Part shown: positions 42,054 to 51,542 of the stretch, piece by piece
How the letters are laid out: the number at the start of each line of letters is the position of its first letter
Position numbering within the stretch: the first letter of the stretch is position 1
Origin: a virus
IMG/VR virus record: IMGVR_UViG_3300031920_000373
Span: 1 to 64,000 of that record
Length of the DNA: 64,000 nt
Strand: one strand, 5' to 3'
The notes under the pieces: generated by a model
Database searches by the model: none
What the model was told of the DNA's origin: nothing
What the model saw: the letters and a program-made list of their open reading frames with translations, nothing else
Program-made: the position numbers and the translations under genes

Positions 42054-45000
42054 ATGGGATTTTTCACTAAATCCCAGTTATCTAAGCGGTCCGAGGTCAA
42101 GGTTGATGTCAATGACTTGGAATCGGATTGCTTGGCTTGTGGGTTATTCAAAGACACAATCCATCCAAAGATGGAATACTCAGGACAAGGTCAAAAGAAG
42201 ATTCTCATTATAGGTGAATTTTCAAGTGACGAAGATGACCAATATGGTCAACATTTCTATGGAGAACGAGGCGATCCATTAAGACAGCAATTAAGGTTCA
42301 ATAATGTCAATATGAACAAGGATTGCTGGAAAGTTAACGCTGTTCGATGCAATCCTGATGGACTTAATTTACCCAGTCCTGGCCAGGTTCAAAACTGCTT
42401 CCCGTATATCAAAAAAATGATCAAACAGTTAAAACCTAAATTGATACTTCTTCTGGGTGATTTGGCTATTTCTTCATTGTACGGAAAGGATTTTTCAAAC
42501 AGAAGCATACACAGATGGAGAAAGTATGTTATACCCGATCAAGAGTTCAGTTGTAATGTTATTCCTCTATATCATCCCTATCATCTTTTCCGTCAATCCA
42601 AGAAAAAGAAGAAGAAAGACAAAAACCTCGAAAGTGTATTCAATCGGGATCTAAAATTTGCTCTCAGACAGTTGGAACGCCCGGTTTTAACGACAAAGAA
42701 CTATGAAAGCAATGTCACACTGTTAACAGACTTCAACCGCGTTAAAAAGCTGTTAAATCGAATCCTCAAGCGTAAATCAAAAATCTATTTTGATTATGAG
42801 TCCACAGGACTAAAGCCTTTCAGAAAAGGCCATAAGATTGTGACCATTGGTGTTGCTGTATCTGCCTCAAAAGCGTTTGCGTTTCCTTATCAGTGGAAAA
42901 GTTTCTGGACTCCCTCTGAATTAAAGGTTATAAAGAAACTCTGGAAAAAGATTCTCAGGGATGATGAAATCCTAAAGATGGCGCACAATTGCTTTTCAGG
43001 TGATACAAAATATATAACTAAAGAAGGATTGAAGTCCTTTATTGATACAGAGAACACTACCCAAACAGTGTGGACAAAGGAAGGATGGAAGGATGCTAAA
43101 GTTAAATGTTATGGAAAAGATCATCTTTCTAAAATAGTAGTAGGCCCTGAACTTAGAAGTAGATCCAAGATTAAAAGAACTATTCACAGCACTGAAAATC
43201 ACCGTTGGATTGTAAAAAGAAAATTCAATCATTGTTACCCTAATCCCTCTACCTTTAAAACTATAGAGGTTACCACAGACCAATTGAAATTAAGGGATAA
43301 TATAATTTCGGAAATGCCCGAATTCACAATTGATCAAAATACAGAGGCTTTTAGACATGGATTAATCCTTGCGGATGGAGGTCGTTCCAGTAAACATTCC
43401 CTTCATTTTCAAATCAGACTATGTGGTAAAAAAGAAAAGTATAAAGACATTTTTCCTAAATATACGTACCCCCTTTCTGCTAATGGTGATCCGGTTGTGA
43501 ATTACTATAAAGCCTCTTGTGATATGAAGAAAGTTCCTGAGAATCCTACGGCAGAGTATGTAGCAAACTTTATAGCAGGATGGGATGCTGGTGACGGCAC
43601 AGATTCAGCAACTGGAAGATCAAGAGTCATAACTACCTTTAATAAAGAACACGCTACATGGTTAAAGGACAATGCAGAACTTGGTGGATGGAAATGTACT
43701 GGATTTTCAGAACATATTAATTCGAAAGACTTTGATGGGAATTATATAGACCCGCACCCTTACTGGATGATAATATTAACAAAGGAGAAAGTAAACTGGA
43801 CAGTAAAAGAAATAAAACACAAGGATAGATACGAGAAAGTGTACTGTGTTTCTTTACCAAAAGAGGAATTTACTCTCCAATATGGTATTTACACAAGGAA
43901 TTGCAAATTTGAGCAAGTGTGGTCAAAGGTTATGTTCAATGTAATGCCTAAGATTCACTTTGATACTATGATGGCAGAACATATCTTGGACAATAGATCA
44001 GCCTCAACAGGTTTGAAATTTCAGACGTTCATAAGGTTCGGTGTTAAGCCCTATGATAAAGATATTGCTCCCTTCCTAAAAGCAAAGAATGGAGAATTTA
44101 ATACCATAGAAAAAGCACCATTCAAAGAGTTATTAACATACAATGGACTTGACTGCATTTATGGATGGATGGTATACGATAGACAGATCCTTGAAATAAC
44201 CAAAAGACGGGACGTAAAGGATGCAATGAAAAGCGTTCTCGGTGAGGTTGATGCTCCCGAAAAAAGCCTACTTGGTGCTTACAATTTCTTCATGCGTGGT
44301 AACGAACAGATGGCTATTATCCAGCTTAACGGGATCAATATGGATTCCATTTATTATCAAAAAGCTGAAAAGAATCTGGAAAAGAAAGTCAAGGAGTTAA
44401 AGCACGGATTGGAGAATGGTCGTGAAGCGGAAATGTTTCATAAAATGTTCGGACGACCAATCAGGATCACATCCAATCAAGATCTCGGAAAACTATTCTA
44501 TGAAGTTCTGGGAAAAGATCCCGTCTATACTGCTAAAGGGGGGTATAAGACAGATAAAATGACTCTGGAGAGTTTGAATCTACCTTATGTAAAAAACCTC
44601 CTTAAAATGAAAAAGTACGAGAAAGCCAAGGGAACTTATCTTGGTCAGTTTGCAAGAGAGATATTTAGGACAAAGATGTATCCATTCTGGGATCTTAATA
44701 TTCCTGTCAGTTATAGGAGTTCATCATCAAAACCAAACTTTCAGAATATTCCTAAACGTGATGCAGAGATAAAGGCAATCATTAGAATGGGAATTGTTCC
44801 GAAAAAGGGATGTGTGTTAAGTGAAATTGATTTTTCAGGTGCGGAGGTTATAACTTCCGCCACTTACCACAAGGATCCAACATTTATTGCCTACTTGACA
44901 GAAAAAGATGCATCAGGTGAGTTGATAAATGATATGCATAGAGATAATGCAACTGACCTTTTGATGTTACCTCCTGATATGCTTGAGAATCCTAAGTATT

Positions 45001-45731
45001 CAAGGGACCAGAAAAAGTTAATTAAAAAGATTCGATTCTTTGCCAAGAACAATTGGACTTTTGCTCAGTTCTACGGTGATTGGTTTGGTTCGTGTGCTCC
45101 TATGTTCTGGGAGAATGTTATTGAGGTGGACTTAGAACTTCCTAATGGCATGACTTGCCGAGAATGGCTTGAAGAAAAAGGCATCTATGAACTCGGAGAA
45201 GTAAAAGATGGAACTCCCACAGAGGGAAGCTTCATGGAGCATTGTGCCCATGTCCAAGAAAAGATGTGGAATGAACGATTTCCTGTATATACTCAGTGGA
45301 AGAAGGATATAGTTGAGAAATATAGAGAACATGGTTTTATTCCCAATCATTTCGGTTTCAGATTCACAGGATATATGTCCGATAATCAGTGTACAAACTA
45401 TCCCATCCAGTCAGCAAGTTTCCATCTGTTGGTTCATACTCTGATTGAGGTACAGAAGTTCATTGATAAAAATAACCTGAAAACAAAGATAGTTGGGCAA
45501 ATTCATGATAGTATTATCAGCAATGTTCCTGAAAATGAGATCAAATTCTACCATGCAGGTGTTAACAAGATTGTAAAAGGCCTGATGAATGAATTTAAGT
45601 GGTTGATAATTCCAATGGAAATCGAAGCTGAAATAACCAAGTTAAGAGAAGATGGAGGAAACTTTTCTGACCTTAGAGAAGGTGACCCTGATAATATGGA
45701 TTATGAAACAATCTGGAAGGAGGCAGCATGA
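42054..45731 (+). CDS. UDG-family A DNA polymerase fusion, intein-containing
   Basis: The replicative polymerase, 921 residues after splicing. Residues 1-215 resemble a family 4 uracil-DNA glycosylase (CLACGLF, ILIIGEFSSDE, NAVRCNPDG, LLGDLAIS, PLYHPYHLF). A 3'-5' exonuclease domain follows, with IYFDYESTGL (Exo I) and HNCKFEQ (Exo II, split by the intein). The polymerase domain has motif A EIDFSGAEV, the finger-helix region KKIRFFAKNNWTFAQFYG and motif C GQIHDSIIS. The N-terminal fusion may let the enzyme sense uracil in template DNA. Codon use is uniform outside the intein. Confidence 0.92.
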   Translation: MGFFTKSQLSKRSEVKVDVNDLESDCLACGLFKDTIHPKMEYSGQGQKKILIIGEFSSDEDDQYGQHFYGERGDPLRQQLRFNNVNMNKDCWKVNAVRCNPDGLNLPSPGQVQNCFPYIKKMIKQLKPKLILLLGDLAISSLYGKDFSNRSIHRWRKYVIPDQEFSCNVIPLYHPYHLFRQSKKKKKKDKNLESVFNRDLKFALRQLERPVLTTKNYESNVTLLTDFNRVKKLLNRILKRKSKIYFDYESTGLKPFRKGHKIVTIGVAVSASKAFAFPYQWKSFWTPSELKVIKKLWKKILRDDEILKMAHNCFSGDTKYITKEGLKSFIDTENTTQTVWTKEGWKDAKVKCYGKDHLSKIVVGPELRSRSKIKRTIHSTENHRWIVKRKFNHCYPNPSTFKTIEVTTDQLKLRDNIISEMPEFTIDQNTEAFRHGLILADGGRSSKHSLHFQIRLCGKKEKYKDIFPKYTYPLSANGDPVVNYYKASCDMKKVPENPTAEYVANFIAGWDAGDGTDSATGRSRVITTFNKEHATWLKDNAELGGWKCTGFSEHINSKDFDGNYIDPHPYWMIILTKEKVNWTVKEIKHKDRYEKVYCVSLPKEEFTLQYGIYTRNCKFEQVWSKVMFNVMPKIHFDTMMAEHILDNRSASTGLKFQTFIRFGVKPYDKDIAPFLKAKNGEFNTIEKAPFKELLTYNGLDCIYGWMVYDRQILEITKRRDVKDAMKSVLGEVDAPEKSLLGAYNFFMRGNEQMAIIQLNGINMDSIYYQKAEKNLEKKVKELKHGLENGREAEMFHKMFGRPIRITSNQDLGKLFYEVLGKDPVYTAKGGYKTDKMTLESLNLPYVKNLLKMKKYEKAKGTYLGQFAREIFRTKMYPFWDLNIPVSYRSSSSKPNFQNIPKRDAEIKAIIRMGIVPKKGCVLSEIDFSGAEVITSATYHKDPTFIAYLTEKDASGELINDMHRDNATDLLMLPPDMLENPKYSRDQKKLIKKIRFFAKNNWTFAQFYGDWFGSCAPMFWENVIEVDLELPNGMTCREWLEEKGIYELGEVKDGTPTEGSFMEHCAHVQEKMWNERFPVYTQWKKDIVEKYREHGFIPNHFGFRFTGYMSDNQCTNYPIQSASFHLLVHTLIEVQKFIDKNNLKTKIVGQIHDSIISNVPENEIKFYHAGVNKIVKGLMNEFKWLIIPMEIEAEITKLREDGGNFSDLREGDPDNMDYETIWKEAA
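42990..43901 (+). other. Intein with LAGLIDADG domain inside DNA polymerase
   Basis: A 304-residue in-frame insertion begins CFSGDTKYIT and ends QYGIYTRN before Cys+1. LAGLIDADG-like helices are HGLILADGG and FIAGWDAGDGT. A block B STENH is present. Penultimate Arg replaces the usual His. It splits the Exo II motif between HN and CKFE, so splicing is required for proofreading. Confidence 0.92.
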
Positions 45732-45757
45732 AAATAATAACCGCAGAATCGGCAATG

Positions 45758-45811
45758 TTAATGATTTATCATTAAAAAATACTTGACTTTTCATTGAAAT
45801 TAGAATACTGT
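45758..45811 (+). promoter_or_regulatory. Class II promoter with upstream palindrome, copy 2
   Basis: A perfect inverted repeat TTAATGATTTATCATTAA, seven bases, then TTGACT, a 17-base spacer and TACTGT. It precedes the RHH gene at 45854, which may bind this operator. Confidence 0.65.
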
Positions 45812-45853
45812 ATAAAAATAAATGAAAATCAATACGTATATAGAGGAAACATT

Positions 45854-46168
45854 ATGGGCAAAACAATCAGCGTTACAATTCCTGAGCCTTTGGAAGCCTT
45901 ATTGCAAAATAAGGCTGATATAGCAGGGATGTCAAGATCAAGGTTTATATGTAACATTCTATTAAAGTGGGAAGAAAAGATGAAACAACCAAGAAGGCCC
46001 ACTGAAATACCGGATAATATGGACATGGACACTGTTCCGAATGATTGTCCGAATCGGGATTCTGATGGGTTTTGTGTAGTGTTTGATCTTGTATGTAATG
46101 CTCCGCAACCTGAAGCAAATACATGTGTGGGTTGTCCGCGTGATGGTGACAAAGGGGGTGGCTCTTGA
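45854..46168 (+). CDS. Ribbon-helix-helix protein with Cys-rich tail
   Basis: A 104-residue protein. MGKTISVTIPEPLEALLQNK and SRSRFICNILLKWEEK form a CopG/Arc-type DNA-binding domain. The C-terminal half carries six cysteines (CPNRDSDGFCVVFDLVC, CVGC) that could bind zinc or an iron-sulfur cluster. It is expressed from the class II promoter, with AGAGGAA before the ATG at 45854. It is a candidate regulator of the three palindromic operators. Confidence 0.7.
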   Translation: MGKTISVTIPEPLEALLQNKADIAGMSRSRFICNILLKWEEKMKQPRRPTEIPDNMDMDTVPNDCPNRDSDGFCVVFDLVCNAPQPEANTCVGCPRDGDKGGGS

Positions 46169-47145
46169 GTTTGCAAACTGTTTATAGACCATCAACATTG
46201 AAAATGCTGGCAGGAAACCCTGATATCAAAAACAACCTCGAGACTATGTTAAAGAGAGACCAGCCTCCGGCTGCATTCTTAATTGTTGGACCTTCTGGAT
46301 GCGGTAAAACTACTTTGGGAAGAATTATAGCCAGAGGGCTTGGGTGCTCCAAATCATCATTTAAGGAAATGAATACTGCAAATGACAGAGGACTTCCTGC
46401 AATACGAAAAGTTCTTGAAAAATTACATTATCTTCCTTTAAAAGGAAAGAAAAAGGTCGTATTGTTTGATGAAGCTCACCAAATAACACATGCATCACAG
46501 GAAGCATTATTGAAAGCATTGGAAGAGCCTCCCAAGCATGTTCATTTCATAATCTGCACCACAAATCCCGAAGCTCTTAAAGACACATTTAAACGGCGTT
46601 GTCACATTTATGAAGTTGCACTATTGACAAGCAATGAACTCTTAAAAATGATGCGGCGGATCTTATCTAATGAGTTCAAAAAGACTCCCGACAAAGCAAA
46701 GAACTTTCCGATTGACATTCTTGACAGGATAATTGAACTATCAGGTGGATCCGCAGGAATTGCTCTGAAAAATTTAGATATGGTAATTGATATGAGTGAT
46801 GACATTAAGGGAGCTTTGAAAACCCTAAAATCATCAGGCACTACTGAGGCAGAAGTTCTGGACATTTGCCGTGCCATTCTCAATTTCGGTATCTCAGATA
46901 AAGCAAGATGGACCAGAGTTCGTAAACTCCTCACCTCTCTAAAAACAGATGGAGAATCAGCAAGACGGCCTATCATGGGTTATCTTTCCAAAGTACTCAT
47001 CAATAATTCTATGGACAACAATAATGACCTCATTGCAGAGATCATGATGGAGTTCCGTAAAAACTTCTATGACAGCGGAAAGGACGAACTAAGGTTAGCT
47101 TGCTATGCCGCCTGCTCTGCAGGAGAAGAGGAGGAGGAGGAGTAA
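46165..47145 (+). CDS. Clamp loader ATPase (DnaX/RFC-like)
   Basis: It loads the sliding clamp at primer ends. The 326-residue AAA+ protein has Walker A GPSGCGKTT (around residue 43), Walker B VVLFDEAHQ, sensor 1 ICTTNP and an arginine-finger region KRRCHIYEV in place of SRC. TTG start overlapping the RHH stop. It ends in a run of six Glu. Confidence 0.88.
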   Translation: MSLQTVYRPSTLKMLAGNPDIKNNLETMLKRDQPPAAFLIVGPSGCGKTTLGRIIARGLGCSKSSFKEMNTANDRGLPAIRKVLEKLHYLPLKGKKKVVLFDEAHQITHASQEALLKALEEPPKHVHFIICTTNPEALKDTFKRRCHIYEVALLTSNELLKMMRRILSNEFKKTPDKAKNFPIDILDRIIELSGGSAGIALKNLDMVIDMSDDIKGALKTLKSSGTTEAEVLDICRAILNFGISDKARWTRVRKLLTSLKTDGESARRPIMGYLSKVLINNSMDNNNDLIAEIMMEFRKNFYDSGKDELRLACYAACSAGEEEEEE

Positions 47146-47149
47146 TAAA

Positions 47150-47674
47150 ATGCCTGAACTTAGGAATTATAATATTGATATTGAGGTTGATGAGAATGAC
47201 CTTGAGGGTGAATGGATAACTCATGCCTCCCTTTACATGCATTACGCAAAGATCCTTGCAGATTCCATTGCCAACCGTGATGAAGCAAAATTGAAGATGG
47301 ACTGGGTTGCTGCTAATATTGACCTTGATGTTAGAAAACATTGGCAATCAAAATACGGTCTGGAGAAGTTAACTGAAGGTGCCGTAAAAAACATTACTAT
47401 GATCAATAAAAAATATCTTAAGGCATATAGAAAATTCAATAAATGTGTTAAGATAGTTAATTCCATGACCGGAGTTAGAACGGCTTTTGAGCATAAGAAA
47501 CATGCTCTCGGAAACCTTGTCTCAATGCAGATATCGGGTTTCAATTCGGAGCCGAGAAACAAGGTCAGGGACTTACAGAAAAATATCAGTTCTGGCGATA
47601 ATTTTAGACACAAAAAGGATCTGAATACGAGGATGAAAAACAGGAGTAAAAAAAAGGAGGAGACAAGTGAATGA
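47150..47674 (+). CDS. Hypothetical protein of the replication operon
   Basis: A 174-residue protein, acidic N-terminus, helical middle (HYAKILADSIANRDEAKLKM) and basic C-terminus. It lies between clamp loader and SSB, so a role in recombination or replication is likely. A UvsY-type mediator is conceivable by position only. ATG at 47150 is just after the loader stop. Confidence 0.65.
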   Translation: MPELRNYNIDIEVDENDLEGEWITHASLYMHYAKILADSIANRDEAKLKMDWVAANIDLDVRKHWQSKYGLEKLTEGAVKNITMINKKYLKAYRKFNKCVKIVNSMTGVRTAFEHKKHALGNLVSMQISGFNSEPRNKVRDLQKNISSGDNFRHKKDLNTRMKNRSKKKEETSE

Positions 47675-47801
47675 AACACAGGCACAAATTTTATTAGATT
47701 TTGTTGATGAAAATTGGGCAAATTTTGAATTAAGATGTTCTGAGAAAAATGAGGACCCAGAACACATACGGAGTGAACTTGAAAAAATTGCTATAGGATA
47801 G
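47667..47801 (+). CDS. Small acidic protein (44 aa), GTG start
   Basis: GTG follows AAAAAGGAGG and overlaps the previous stop. The product is acidic and helical. Function unknown. Confidence 0.5.
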   Translation: MNETQAQILLDFVDENWANFELRCSEKNEDPEHIRSELEKIAIG

Positions 47802-47852
47802 GATTAAAGGGCTTAGACCCGTATTTCATTAAAACAGTAAGGAGAAAGTATT

Positions 47853-48773
47853 ATGAGTTTCAGGGACAGAATGAAACAACGCAAAGGTGGATTGAAAAAG
47901 AGGCACAATACGGCACCCAAGAAAAGTGGAGGCAGGTATCCAACAGTATTTAATAAGAAGAACATTCCCGAAGGAGTGAACTTCTTTTCCTGTAAAGAAG
48001 GACAGCACATTGTTGATATCCTCCCCTGGGAAGCCGGGCCTGATATGCCTCTTGATGATCAGGGCCAGCCTGTCGTGGAAGAAGGCGGATTTGACTATGT
48101 TCTGGATTTGTATGTCCATCAGAATGTGGGTAAGATGCAGAAGCCCTACGTTTGTCCTTTTGAAAACTTTGGTGAATCATGTCCCATTTGTGAGTACATT
48201 AAAGCGAACAGATTGCCCAAAAAAGAATGGAGCAAGATTCGGGCAAAAAGGCGTTCCATATATCTGTTATGGGACAGAACTACTCCAGAATCGGAGAAAA
48301 AAGGTGTCCAGATTTTTGATGCCGCTCATTTCTTCATGGAAGAAAAAATCCTCGAAATCGCAAAGCTTCCCAGAGGTGGAGGATATGAAGTCTTTTCCGA
48401 TCCTGATACAGGGAAAAGTGTATGCTGGACTCGTAAGGGTTCGGGGCAGGAAAATACACAGTACTTGGGCCACAGATTCATTGACAGGGAAGCACCAATC
48501 CCTGAAAGGATCCTTGACCAGGGCTTTGCTCTTGACCAGTGTATCAATATGCACCCTACTTATGAAGAAATCGCAGAAGAAGCGAAGGAATTACTTAGTA
48601 AGGGAAATCAAGCAACAGAAACGGATGACGATGTACCATTTAAGGGTGATGAAGATATTCCGGATGATCATGTTCGGACGAATCGAAACCAAAAACAGGA
48701 CAAAAAGGCGGGGGCAAAAAGTCCCAAAGCTGGCTTGAATAAACGTGTGGTCCGCAGAGTTGTGAAAAAATAA
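47853..48773 (+). CDS. gp32-like single-stranded DNA-binding protein
   Basis: It coats single-stranded DNA in replication and recombination. The 306-residue protein has a basic N-terminus (MSFRDRMKQRKG) like the cooperative LAST-type arm of T4 gp32. An OB-type core has a zinc site including CPFENFGESCPICEYI, close to gp32's SCPVCQYI. The C-terminus is acidic (TETDDDVPFKGDEDIPDD), and unusually a basic tail follows it. Confidence 0.85.
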   Translation: MSFRDRMKQRKGGLKKRHNTAPKKSGGRYPTVFNKKNIPEGVNFFSCKEGQHIVDILPWEAGPDMPLDDQGQPVVEEGGFDYVLDLYVHQNVGKMQKPYVCPFENFGESCPICEYIKANRLPKKEWSKIRAKRRSIYLLWDRTTPESEKKGVQIFDAAHFFMEEKILEIAKLPRGGGYEVFSDPDTGKSVCWTRKGSGQENTQYLGHRFIDREAPIPERILDQGFALDQCINMHPTYEEIAEEAKELLSKGNQATETDDDVPFKGDEDIPDDHVRTNRNQKQDKKAGAKSPKAGLNKRVVRRVVKK

Positions 48774-48787
48774 AGGAGCATTGAAGA

Positions 48788-49969
48788 ATGAAAAAGAAGA
48801 TCATCCTCAAAAAAAAGACTCCCATAAAGTTGCCCGTGAAGCTACCTGTTAAAAAGCTACCCGTCAAAAGTGAGTCGGAAGCAGTGGCAGAACAGTTTGA
48901 CGAGCAACGGGAGGCAGAAGATTTCTATGATTATGAAAAGGAATCGTTTGTGGATCCTCTTACTCTAATTCCGACGGGCTCAACAACTTTCAATCTTGAA
49001 TGCTCCGGACGTATCGAAGGGGCATTCAGGACTGGAAAAATGGTCAATCTAATAGGAGATTCTCATGCTGGCAAAACTCTTTTTGCCTTTACAGTATTTG
49101 CGGAATGCGCCCTGCTGGAACGATTTGATAACTATAGGTTTATCTATGATGATGTTGAGGCCGCCAATGAGTTTAACCTTGCTTTATTATTCGGTAAGAA
49201 ATGTGCCGACAGGATAGAGTTGGTCCGTTCCAAAACAATTGAGGACTATAATGACAATATTGCCCGATACTTGGATGAGGGTCGTCCTTTCATTCATGTG
49301 CTGGATTCCTTTGATGCCTTGACTTCTGAGGCCGCCATGGAAAAAGATGCAGAGAACCGAAAAGCAAGAGAGAAGGGGAACAAAACCAAAGGAGATTATG
49401 GTGATGGTAAACCTAAGACATTCTCCCGTTTCTGTTCTCAAAGAATACAGGACCTAAGTGACAATGGATCCGCTTTAATCATTATCTCACAAACAAGGGA
49501 TAACATAGGCTTTGGTGCTATGTTTACTCCCAAAACCAGATCAGGAGGGAGGGCTCTAAAATTCTACGCCTTTCATGAAATTTGGCTTGCATGTCAGAAG
49601 AAGGAAAAAGAAGGGAAACGCACCATCGTTACAAATGTCCAGGCAAAAATCACCAAGAACAAATTGACTGGAAATCATGGTGAAGTTTATTTCCCTATAC
49701 TACGTGATTATGGCGTTGATAACCTAAAGTCCTGTATACACTTCTTACAAGATGAAGGAGACTGGACGGGTACTGACGGAGCAATCAATACAAAAGGGTT
49801 TCTGGCACCCGATTTAACTTCTACCAATAAAAAGAAACACCCATCCATTAAAATGATCATTGATGATATTGAACAAAATGACCGAGAATTGGAAATGTTC
49901 CGTCTCTGTCAAAGAACATTTGATCAAATTATGGAAAATCTTAAACCTAAACGTAAACGAAAGTACTAA
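48788..49969 (+). CDS. RecA/UvsX-like recombinase
   Basis: A strand-exchange ATPase. The 393-residue protein has a Lys/Pro-rich N-terminal tail and Walker A GDSHAGKT (about residues 89-96). It also has Walker B FIHVLDSFDAL, the loop region SALIIISQTRDN and SGGRALKFYAFHEIWL, as in RecA-fold recombinases. It follows the SSB gene as in T4-like recombination modules. AAAGGAG lies upstream. Confidence 0.85.
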   Translation: MKKKIILKKKTPIKLPVKLPVKKLPVKSESEAVAEQFDEQREAEDFYDYEKESFVDPLTLIPTGSTTFNLECSGRIEGAFRTGKMVNLIGDSHAGKTLFAFTVFAECALLERFDNYRFIYDDVEAANEFNLALLFGKKCADRIELVRSKTIEDYNDNIARYLDEGRPFIHVLDSFDALTSEAAMEKDAENRKAREKGNKTKGDYGDGKPKTFSRFCSQRIQDLSDNGSALIIISQTRDNIGFGAMFTPKTRSGGRALKFYAFHEIWLACQKKEKEGKRTIVTNVQAKITKNKLTGNHGEVYFPILRDYGVDNLKSCIHFLQDEGDWTGTDGAINTKGFLAPDLTSTNKKKHPSIKMIIDDIEQNDRELEMFRLCQRTFDQIMENLKPKRKRKY

Positions 49970-49986
49970 AGCCCTTGGAGAGAAAC

Positions 49987-50577
49987 ATGACTGGAAAGAA
50001 AACTGTAGTAAAAGACAATGGCGCCTTGAGCAGAATAATCAGGGTAATGGTATCAAGACAAATTGATTATGCAAAGGTCAAAATTGAGTTTGAAGTGACT
50101 GAAAGCCTGTCGGAAGATCAGGAATGTGTAGAGGCGTTGACAGGACTCTGTGAAGAATTGGAAACCCTTGCTGATAAGCGTATTGCCACTTATGATGAAG
50201 ATTATGATCCCGATTCTGAACCCGATGCGGGAACAGACAAACCCGATTCTGAACCCGATTCTGAACCCGATGACACAGGTGACGACACGGGTGATGACAC
50301 AGGAGCCGAGGAAATTGAACTTTCTGAGGATCTGATCAATTCAATGAAAAAGGATGAGTTGATTGAACTCTGTGAAACTACAGAAGGCCTGGAAAATGTC
50401 GATACTTCCAAAAAAGTTACCCTTCTTAAAATGCTCATTATTGATGCCCTTTTTGATGAAGAAGGGGGAGATGATACAGGCGGAGAAGATGACAACGGCA
50501 CCGAAGAAGGTGATAGTGATGCCGGTGACAAAAGCGGTGACGATGAGTGGCAGGATGATGACTGGCAAGATGATTAA
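49987..50577 (+). CDS. SAP-like domain protein with acidic repeats
   Basis: A 196-residue protein: a folded N-terminal part, an acidic repeat linker (DSEPDSEPDDTGDDTGDDTG), a SAP-like helix pair (LINSMKKDELIELCETTEGL, then KKVTLLKMLIID) and a very acidic tail. SAP domains bind DNA. The 12-base repeats that encode the linker are in-frame. Expressed with the recombinase, so it is likely a recombination accessory factor. Confidence 0.6.
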   Translation: MTGKKTVVKDNGALSRIIRVMVSRQIDYAKVKIEFEVTESLSEDQECVEALTGLCEELETLADKRIATYDEDYDPDSEPDAGTDKPDSEPDSEPDDTGDDTGDDTGAEEIELSEDLINSMKKDELIELCETTEGLENVDTSKKVTLLKMLIIDALFDEEGGDDTGGEDDNGTEEGDSDAGDKSGDDEWQDDDWQDD

Positions 50578-50610
50578 TGCATGATCAAAGTAATTTGACC
50601 ACATAAATAA

Positions 50611-50645
50611 GAGATTCCCTGAGTTCTGCTTAGGGAGTCTCCTTC
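50611..50645 (+). terminator. Possible terminator or leader hairpin
   Basis: GATTCCCT and AGGGAGTC form an 8-bp stem with one G.T pair over an 11-base loop. The T-tract is weak, so termination would be partial. Confidence 0.35.
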
Positions 50646-50660
50646 ACTTAAGGAGATCAG

Positions 50661-51542
50661 ATGGCACGGAAAAGGATTCTGTTAATGGACACCTCAAGTG
50701 TCCTACACATTGTAAAACACGCAGGAGGTAAACACCTCAAAGAAAAGGATAAGTCCACTTATATCATTCTTGGCTTTCTTTTTAAACTTCAATTATTAAT
50801 GCAAAAAACCAAGCCTAATGTTTGTGCTTTTGCAACTGACAGTCTTCCGGAAGATTCTGTCAGGAGAAAAATGTATCCAGGCTATAAGTTCAAAAGAAAT
50901 ACCCGAGAAAAGTCGGAGGCTGATCTTGCATTGGATGCAATAGCATGGCCACAATTTGATGCTATGGAACAAGAAGTGTTGCCTATGATGGGATACTCTA
51001 ATATATTCCTCACAAAGGGTCTTGAAGCTGATGACATAATCGGAAAAATCTGTAAGTCCTACAAAAACTGTGAAATCATCATAGTAACCTCAGATCAAGA
51101 TATGTATCAATTATTAACTCCCACCACATGCATCTTGAAACCCAAAACCTCCACGTATTATACAAAGGCAATGTTTTTGAAGGAATATGGAATTGAGCCT
51201 TATATGTGGAAAAGAGTAAAAGCAATCGGGGGTTGCTCAACTGATGAGGTTAAGGGCGTTCAAGGAGTTGCTGAAAATACTGCTTTGAAATATATTAAAG
51301 GTGAATTACCCGAGCATTGGAAATCATACAAAGCCATAATCAGTAAGGAAGGAAAGAGAGTAATCAATCGAAACAAGTCCCTTGTGATACTTCCGTTTAG
51401 AAGAACACCTGAATACGATGTTCAACCTGATAGGGTAAGCAAGATCAGAGTTCAAGGAATGGCCAAACAATATGGATTCAAAGCAATATTGTCTGACCTG
51501 GAAAACTGGACAAGAATATTAAAAGGATGGGGATCGGTATGA
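50661..51542 (+). CDS. 5'-3' flap exonuclease (FEN/RNase H-like)
   Basis: It removes RNA primers and flaps. The 293-residue product has the metal-binding residues in LLMDTSS, FATDSL, GLEADDIIG and VTSDQDMYQLL. The helix-hairpin-helix region is KAIGGCSTDEVKGVQGVAENTALKYI. Good match in length to T4 RNase H and T5 exonuclease. Confidence 0.88.
   Translation: MARKRILLMDTSSVLHIVKHAGGKHLKEKDKSTYIILGFLFKLQLLMQKTKPNVCAFATDSLPEDSVRRKMYPGYKFKRNTREKSEADLALDAIAWPQFDAMEQEVLPMMGYSNIFLTKGLEADDIIGKICKSYKNCEIIIVTSDQDMYQLLTPTTCILKPKTSTYYTKAMFLKEYGIEPYMWKRVKAIGGCSTDEVKGVQGVAENTALKYIKGELPEHWKSYKAIISKEGKRVINRNKSLVILPFRRTPEYDVQPDRVSKIRVQGMAKQYGFKAILSDLENWTRILKGWGSV

Noticed and set aside
47950-48738. Alternative frames over the SSB gene (48010-48738 plus, 47950-48180 minus)
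   Set aside because: The SSB frame carries the gp32-like motifs; the others lack starts with ribosome sites.
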